From contig CM074193.1 of NCBI GenBank assembly GCA_037179385.1, forward strand, positions 44,607,082-44,671,081: 64,000 nucleotides of DNA, given 5' to 3'. Of the stretch, positions 57,754 through 64,000 are shown piece after piece. The notes under the pieces were generated by a model. It ran no database searches, was not told the DNA's origin, and saw nothing but the letters and a program-made list of their open reading frames with translations. The stretch comes from Holothuria scabra. Its lineage: Eukaryota > Echinodermata > Holothuroidea > Aspidochirotida > Holothuriidae. How positions within the stretch are numbered: position 1 is the first letter of the stretch; each line of letters starts with the position of its first letter. The position numbers were made by a program, and so were the translations under genes.

Positions 57754-59200
57754 TGAGGGATAGTGCATGGGACAATGTTGGTGGGAAGCTTTTTGTCCTT
57801 GCCTGCCCACCCCCATAGGCAGCTTAAAATGTTTAATCTCCAAACCAAATGAAGTAGTAGATTTCTATTTTACGTTAGCATGGAGAGACCGGAATACGCT
57901 CACCCCAATGTTTGAAGTCCTTCAAACAGTGAAAACACTGAAGTATTGTCCAAATTTTGCTATGACTGTGTGAATGTTTTATGTAAATTTCTTTTGAAAG
58001 AAACACAATATCGTTACGTCAATCTTATACGAAAGGTGGTCAAATGGAATTGGTTGGAGGTATTCCAGTCGCCGTTTACACAAGTAGTCCTCAATTAGTT
58101 CACTGTGACTTTGTTGTTCCTCACAGAAAAAAACATCGCCTGTAACCCATAACGGATTTCAAAACTCCACGTCAGCTTAAACTTCTCATTTCAAACAAGA
58201 AAAGGCATCACGATATTTGTTTGAACTCAACAGAGCTGCAAATCATCAACTGTGGGGATTTACTTCCAACTGTAGTTTTAAAAGACAAGGGGAATTTTCC
58301 CTAACTGGCCTATGGAATACATCAAGGATTTTTTCAGGTGAATTTTCGAACATTTTAGGGTGTCTTCAGTAGGCACGCGTGTTTTCGTGGTTCTAAAACA
58401 AAGACCGCTTTCACACTTGAGAGCTGATCTCGAGGGGGGATCAGATCCGGATCAGATTCTCCCCTCGAGATCAAAGGTTTTGCTTTCACACTTGATCCCC
58501 GGCGGTGAATCAAGCCCCGATCAAGCGACCAACAAACAGGAAGTGACGCAATAAATCCGCCTTATCCTCGTAGTTGTCTGAAATTTTCTTCAATGAAAGT
58601 TCTTGATTGTGAAATATTTGGTCAAAAAAGGACAACAAAGTTTGGGAAACTTTTGAAATGTCATCGGAGAGTGTCAGTTCGTAGGCCTTATAGATAACAT
58701 TATGTAGCAACAACGATTCAATCGTCGTGCAATCATCCTCAGATTTGCCACCAATATATGAAGAAAGTGCATATTCTTCAGTAATCCCCCAACTCTTTAA
58801 ATGTCTTTACAGGAAACCCAGCATCCAATTTAAGCTTTCGGCAGTAAAAGCTCCATATCTACATGTATTTGTTTAAAAGGGGCAAAATTATCGGCCTTTA
58901 AGTCGAGCTTTACACCTGAGGATAACACCTGTCACGAATTTTCAATGTCATTTTCACCACGTGATATCTTAGGACAAAAAGTACAGAGCTAACTACAAGG
59001 AACGATCCATTCTTTATAAAAACATCATGTACCAGCATCGTCATCTTCATTGCCATCGTCAGCGTCTTTGGTCTTTCGTCAAATCGTTCAAATTAAAGTT
59101 TTACGGCAGCCATCTTGGTGCGCCTTTTTCGTACCAGTAGGTGACGACAATCTACGGATAGGACATACGCGTTATATGCTCTGTCCATGTATATAGGAAG
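57754..59200. other. Intergenic; transposon-like debris, no gene recognised
   Basis: Apart from the palindrome at 58426 I see AT-rich fragments resembling the interior of the hAT-like elements (AGTAATCCCCCAACTCTTTAA near 58780 matches 35460). Confidence 0.5.
58426..58472. repeat. GATC-rich short palindrome
   Basis: GATCTCGAGGGG and CTCCCCTCGAGATC surround GATCAGATCCGGATCAGATT, itself nearly palindromic. TTTCACACTTGA occurs on both sides at about 58409 and 58485. Confidence 0.75.
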
Positions 59201-59209
59201 TGCGTGGCC

Positions 59210-59430
59210 TCACCGTATAAACTTTTAGTTAAATGTAGTGACGCTCGAGGCTTTTCCCAGCCTTTGCACAGGATTATTTTCCCTACGTACACCAAAGCAT
59301 CACGCACAACGGCAGTATGTTCCATTTCTACCGTCTTTGGTATAACACGGTCGTCTGGGAATCAAACTCCGCCGGGCATCACACATGAGAAGTGGATGTT
59401 GTTCCACTAAACTAAACACGTGGATTAGTT
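59210..59430 (-). mobile_element. tRNA-derived SINE head, family S-like (minus strand)
   Basis: Minus strand has TTTAGTGGAACAACATCCAC and GGAGTTTGATTCCC in A-box/B-box order, then ACCAAAGACGGTAGAAATGG and ACTGCCGTTGTGCGTGATGC, matching the SINE interior and the 67-bp minisatellite unit. The 3' half is not clear. Confidence 0.6.
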
Positions 59431-61900
59431 GGGAAACTGACCTCGGGGTCACCGAAATATGTTAAGCCCTGATGACGTCACACACTTTTGAATTTTAGCC
59501 GCATATGGAAAAGTGCACTTGGGAAAAAGAATGGCTTTCTTATTCTGTATGCTTCCAATTGCGATCAAAAAAACTATGTATGAAACTTACCAGACTAACT
59601 TCGCAAGTCATTATACAACCAATTTCAGGCGAAATGGAAGGAAAAAAGGCCCTAGAAAGACCGGAAGATTTTAGGTCACCCATTCTGAACGTTGAGAGAA
59701 TGGTCACAAATTTGTCCCCAAATCATCCCCGAAGTTCACAGCAAGGACGAAATGCTGAATTTTTGTTAGGAAATATACTTCCCCACATAGGTTTTTTGAT
59801 GAATTATTCCAATTTTCCTGAAGACGGTAAATTCCGTTTTGTTTACGGTACGCATCTGTTTGCAGTACACCTATATTCAGTCAGCCATCTTGAAACGCAA
59901 TGTATGATGGTAGCTAGCATGTATCACGTCGATACACGATTTCACAAAATGCCATTGGGCCTGTACAAACGTATGTAAGTGATGCGAAAGAATGCCGTAT
60001 AATGCATAGATAAATAAGCAATACAAACACGCTGTCTGATGAATACAGTATTTTAGTGAAGATAGAAGGATAACAAGAAAGGTACCACTATATATTAAAA
60101 ATATTATTTGTTCTCTCTCTCTCTTCCAAATCACATTTCATCATATTTTCACCTTGAAGACAGGAAATGTGCAGCTTGAAACTTCGCAACTGAGCTCTCA
60201 CTTCTTCGGTTTTCTCGAAAAGCTTATGACGAAAACTCTTGCTAAAGTGTATTCTCCGACAATCGTTATCTACTAAAATGGAGTTTTTTCTTCAACTGTC
60301 CAAAAATACTCAACAACGTTAGACTATGAATCAGAATTATTGACATTTTTAACGGGTGTCTTGTTTCGCTCTGCGTAGGCTAAGCTTGAGTACGGTCTCC
60401 CAGAATGCATTTCACCGCGAGTGCTAAGGTTGTAAAGATTGCGCAGTAACTATCACTAATGCAAGGTCTGCCTCCCAACTGTGGATATACGGCAGCCCAA
60501 AAGGACGGCAACTACAATTACGCAAGCTCTACGTAGGCTACTACGGGGAGCAGGGCTTTATCAGCCCCCAGCCCCCCCCCCCCTAATTCAGATTATCATG
60601 GCTTGGAAAACCCATGCCAACAAGTTCTGGAGTTCCACCCCGTGGTACATTTTAGTAGTGTATGAACCTAACTGCCTAAGTTTGTGGTTTTGTGTCTCAG
60701 TGACTTCAAGAGCCCTAGGAAGAAATTACATCACAGTTTGACTATCTCCACATTATTCATGGTTAATAGGCATGCTTCCATCTATTGCTCCGTTCTGACC
60801 CATTTTGAGCCCCTTAAAATGAGTGACTGGCATTAACAGTTACCAACAGCGCCTTCTATTTCTTATTGAGGGCATAAGCAGCGATGGCTATTTACCTTGT
60901 CAATTTGTTACGGTTGTATTGAAAGCTTTAAGGTATAATTAAATACGGTGATTTTATGGAATATCAAGAATTCCAACATTTTTCGTAATTCTTCAAAGAT
61001 ATTCTATTAATTACTGGGTTACACCTTGTCGAATATTTTCATGACTCAAATGATTTTAAGGAAATATGTACAAAATAGGTTTAACTTAGTAATGATTTTA
61101 TGTTAGGAATGCAACCATGTATAAAATTGAACATTATTCGTAAGTCAGTCATAAAACTAATTTGGCTGTTTGCCAAACATGTATTTTTATGCAGTATACT
61201 CGCTTAATTTTATTATATAAATCCAAAGCAGAGTGATATAAGGGCCCGGCGCATTTTTTTTAAAAAAAAAAAAACTAGATATTTACTCTAAAATTATGAG
61301 AATGACTCCTCTTCGATTGACAATTTCACTCAATATTTAGATTCGTCTGTAATATCACTCTTAGAATGTCAGTACCTTTCAAAATACCATTAGCCAAAAT
61401 GAAACAGCCACACCTCTGTTTATTAGCAGTGTACGTTAATAAGGTGTATAGTCAATTTTGAACCGAACATAATCAGAAGGAGAAACGAGCAGAAATGTGA
61501 GTAGTTTTTTTTTTACTAGATTTAGTTCAGAGATGATCAAAACTGCTTCATTTTTTAACTACATCAATTTAGATTCCATTCGGTGCCCTTCTGATGAGAA
61601 ACTTTTTAAGAGTAGGCCTACCGCGGGCCTGTTTTTTTATTCATAGAATGGCACTGGCAAATTCATGTTTTTACTTGTTCTTAGTTTGTTTCAAAATCAG
61701 GACAACGGTTAGAATTATGGTGAGGGTTACGTGGATTAGGATTATTTGACCTGTTTTAAAGGGGGTAAAAAGCTGCTGTTTTGGAATGAAGGGTTGAGGG
61801 ATGTGGCCAGTTCAAGTTCCAAGTACCTGTGTGGTTCAAATACATGAATTTCCGTTTGCCATCTTACAAAAAAAAAGTCAGAGAAAAGTCCGGTGAGGTG
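59431..61900. other. Intergenic; no supported gene
   Basis: An open frame at 59505-59978 (157 codons, + strand, ATG start) has no motif I recognise and no supporting context. Rest is AT-rich with a poly-C run near 60573-60582. Confidence 0.5.
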
Positions 61901-61947
61901 ATGTGTGGCGATGCAGTTGCTTCTTTTCTTGTAAATGTACGTTCCCT

Positions 61948-62253
61948 TCAGTTAGAAGGACGAATTTTCATCTCCGCTGAACTAATGTTACCGCAGCCAG
62001 ATGTACAAAATAATGTGTTGTACGTGTTTGGAACCATTAGAGGACCGTTGAGGTTTGCCTTCGTACAGCGCTTATTACATCCACTGATAGGATCAAAGAA
62101 ACACGTGGGATCCTCTTCATCACAGCAGGTTTCACACCAATCTCTGGAGAACCACCATCCAACCCATCCATGCTCCTGTGCACAGGGTAGTGGGGTACAT
62201 CCATCATTGTCTGTTTCTAGAGTGCTAAATTGGCTTCCATTCGTGCCAGCCAT
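61948..62253 (-). CDS. Candidate terminal exon of an unknown cysteine-rich protein
   Basis: Minus-strand frame of up to 101 residues with ten cysteines (GCTPLPC, DWCETCC, PTCFF, SGCNKRC, LFCTSGC) ending RPSN and a stop. A good acceptor, CCACCTTTTGCAG, lies just upstream on the minus strand (about 62258-62270). The cysteine spacing looks protein-like and possibly extracellular, but I do not recognise the domain. An overlapping + strand frame (61829-62281) lacks such a pattern. Confidence 0.35.
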   Translation of the reverse strand: MAGTNGSQFSTLETDNDGCTPLPCAQEHGWVGWWFSRDWCETCCDEEDPTCFFDPISGCNKRCTKANLNGPLMVPNTYNTLFCTSGCGNISSAEMKIRPSN

Positions 62254-62322
62254 GACGTCACCTGCAAAAGGTGGAACATGAGTAGACTAAAATCTATCTC
62301 TAAGATTGACTTAAAGTCTTAC

Positions 62323-62543
62323 CTTGATTTGAATTTTGCCTCTTTTGAATTTAAGATGAAATGTGCACCTACAGGAACATTAAGTGTATTCGATTTGCAA
62401 ACTGGAATTATTACTGTTCCACCACAACTAAAATTAAAGCTACAGTCCTCCACAAATTTATTAAGAAACACCCGAACCAATCAACTTGGTTTTTCGCATG
62501 GTTTCCCCCCGCAGGTATTTTGCCCAGATAATTCTTTTCGGGA
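62323..62543 (-). pseudogene. Possible upstream exon of the cysteine-rich frame, with in-frame TGA
   Basis: Minus strand: acceptor TTTTTGCTGCAG, then a frame with NTCGGKPCEKPS, a TGA at 62483-62481, and FVEDCSFNFSCGGTVIIPVC further on, then donor GTAAGA. The exit phase (2) does not fit the next candidate exon (needs 1). It may be a decayed exon or chance. Confidence 0.2.
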
Positions 62544-62589
62544 CTGCAGCAAAAAGAAAGTCAAGTGTTACACATTGACAAAAAAATTC

Positions 62590-64000
62590 TAAAGGTTTTT
62601 TCTTTTGTGAGTGATGAGGACGACACTCTATTCTTTTGACTTAAACAAAACAGTGGCAGAATTGTCGTTACTGGACGTAAAGTACACAGGTTGTTTTTCA
62701 CTCGGTCGTCTACAGGCCTGAACGCTCACCTGTGGGAGGAATATTGGAAAGAAGACTGTCCCCATAAGGGTGCCGATAGGCAATTTTTGCCCATCGGGCC
62801 TGAGGGGGCGGGGCGGTCGTCCCCTGGCCATATGGACCCTCCGTTACGGGGTATATACAGTGTAATGAATAATCATTTGTAGACTCAGACTTACTTATCT
62901 TCAATAGAGAACACAAAACATGCATGTCGATGCTCCAGTTTTTCTAACGTACGATTACTGTATGGAATATTCTCTGACGGTAAAAAATACTCCGGAATGA
63001 GTTCTGAAAACGATTTCAGATGGACAGCTTGTACTAGTATCGAGTAACATTATCAAAGAAGTTGTTCTGACTGATCTAAAATAGATCCTGGAAGTGTTGG
63101 TCCATAAAAACTAATATTTTACTAGACTCCCCCGCCCCTCTTGCAAGGCGCTGGTGTTCACAACTGCATTACATTGTTGTTTGAGATATTAATGCATGGC
63201 CAGTCCTAGCCGAAAGAAAACGCAAGAAAGCCCAGATGATTAGTGATTCCTTGCAGACAGTAAATAAAGGGTGTAAATCTTTGCATCTTAGGCAATTGTA
63301 TTTAATAGCTATTGTCAAGACTTTTGCTGTTTCATCCATACAGACCTAGACCTCATACAAACTTTGAGCTCTATTAAAAGCTGAAAATCAGGATCGGTTT
63401 TACGGGGGTCCTTGCTCCCCCCCCCCCACCCTCTCCCGAAAAAAAATGTGTTGAAGTCTCTCCAAAAATATCGGCCGAGATTGTGTACACCTTAAAGCTG
63501 TATTTGCGCATATTGAAAATCAACTGACGAAAAGATCTATTACATTTATACATATATGCTACTTTGCCCCCTCCCATCTCCAGTCTAATTTTCGGAAAGT
63601 CACAGGTGATTGAATGTTATTCGCAAAAACCACCAGTATGCCTTCTGGTCAATTTAGGCGAGAGCTCAAAGCAAGATAGTTACGTGCTTTCGTTACTTGT
63701 ACACTCTCTTGACGCTACGTACATGGGCTCAATCTTTGCTTGACTGCATGTAAATAGTTCAAGTCGACAGACCGTACTGAACTAAAATGACGTTTTTCCT
63801 GTACCAAACTGACAACAGTTGTTTTCTTCTAAGAAAGCAAATCAAGATACAAAAAATGAAAAATTCTTTATATATCGTGGTTCCAAGCCATCTTTTGCAG
63901 TAGGCAGAGACGTCAAATGACCTTTAAACTCTACCAAAAGCAATAGACTTCTTAACATGACAACTGAATACATCCAATTCGAGACGTGTCTATCATTCCT
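62590..64000. other. Right edge of window; nothing recognised
   Basis: No exon, RNA gene or shared repeat that I can support. Poly-C near 63415-63428. Confidence 0.5.

Noticed and set aside
59505..59978. 157-codon + strand frame with ATG start.
   Set aside because: No family resemblance, no splice or promoter context I can defend; length is within chance.
61829..62281. 150-codon + strand frame overlapping the cysteine-rich minus frame.
   Set aside because: Its composition shows no domain-like pattern; the minus strand is the better candidate.

Overview
ORGANISM AND OVERALL PICTURE. This is animal nuclear DNA: AT-rich, with introns of 0.3-3.4 kb bounded by GT-AG, a eukaryotic tRNA gene, and many short non-autonomous transposons. 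The one protein-coding gene I recognise with certainty is the 3' part of an unconventional myosin VI gene (MYO6) on the + strand. The repeat landscape (hAT-like elements with 8-bp target duplications, TTAA-flanked MITEs, tRNA-derived SINEs) and the protein sequence suggest a marine invertebrate, perhaps an echinoderm or hemichordate. That placement is inference only. LAYOUT. (1) 403-20254: fourteen MYO6 exons, here named A to N, joined in one consistent reading frame (2109 nt, 702 residues plus TAA). They cover the end of the motor, the converter with the reverse-gear insert, the IQ motif, the charged helical tail, the ubiquitin-binding MIU-like segment, the RRL region and the C-terminal cargo-binding domain. 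The 5' two fifths of the gene lie upstream of the window. (2) 20255-36855: 3' flank with no recognisable gene except tRNA-Pro(UGG) at 31553-31624. It holds two hAT-like elements (26857-29292 and 34950-36726) with perfect 8-bp target-site duplications, plus several MITEs. (3) 36856-52749: a second, diverged copy of the MYO6 tail only, beginning exactly at the IQ-motif exon and running to the cargo-binding C-terminus. No motor exons precede it. Eight of nine tail exons are present, four with lengths identical to their MYO6 counterparts, but there are lesions: a GT>AT donor, a missing exon, a phase mismatch and a terminal frameshift. (4) 52750-64000: mostly transposon-derived DNA, with a weak candidate cysteine-rich exon on the minus strand near 62 kb. 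HOW THE PARTS RELATE. The tail copy lies in tandem with MYO6, same strand, and its first exon has the splice phase of the MYO6 IQ exon it copies. It could therefore be a motor-less paralogue, an alternative 3' tail cassette for MYO6, or an unprocessed pseudogene. The sequence alone does not decide. A second unusual structure is a run of four mini-exon-like cassettes just after exon L, inside the cargo-binding region where vertebrate MYO6 is known to vary by splicing.
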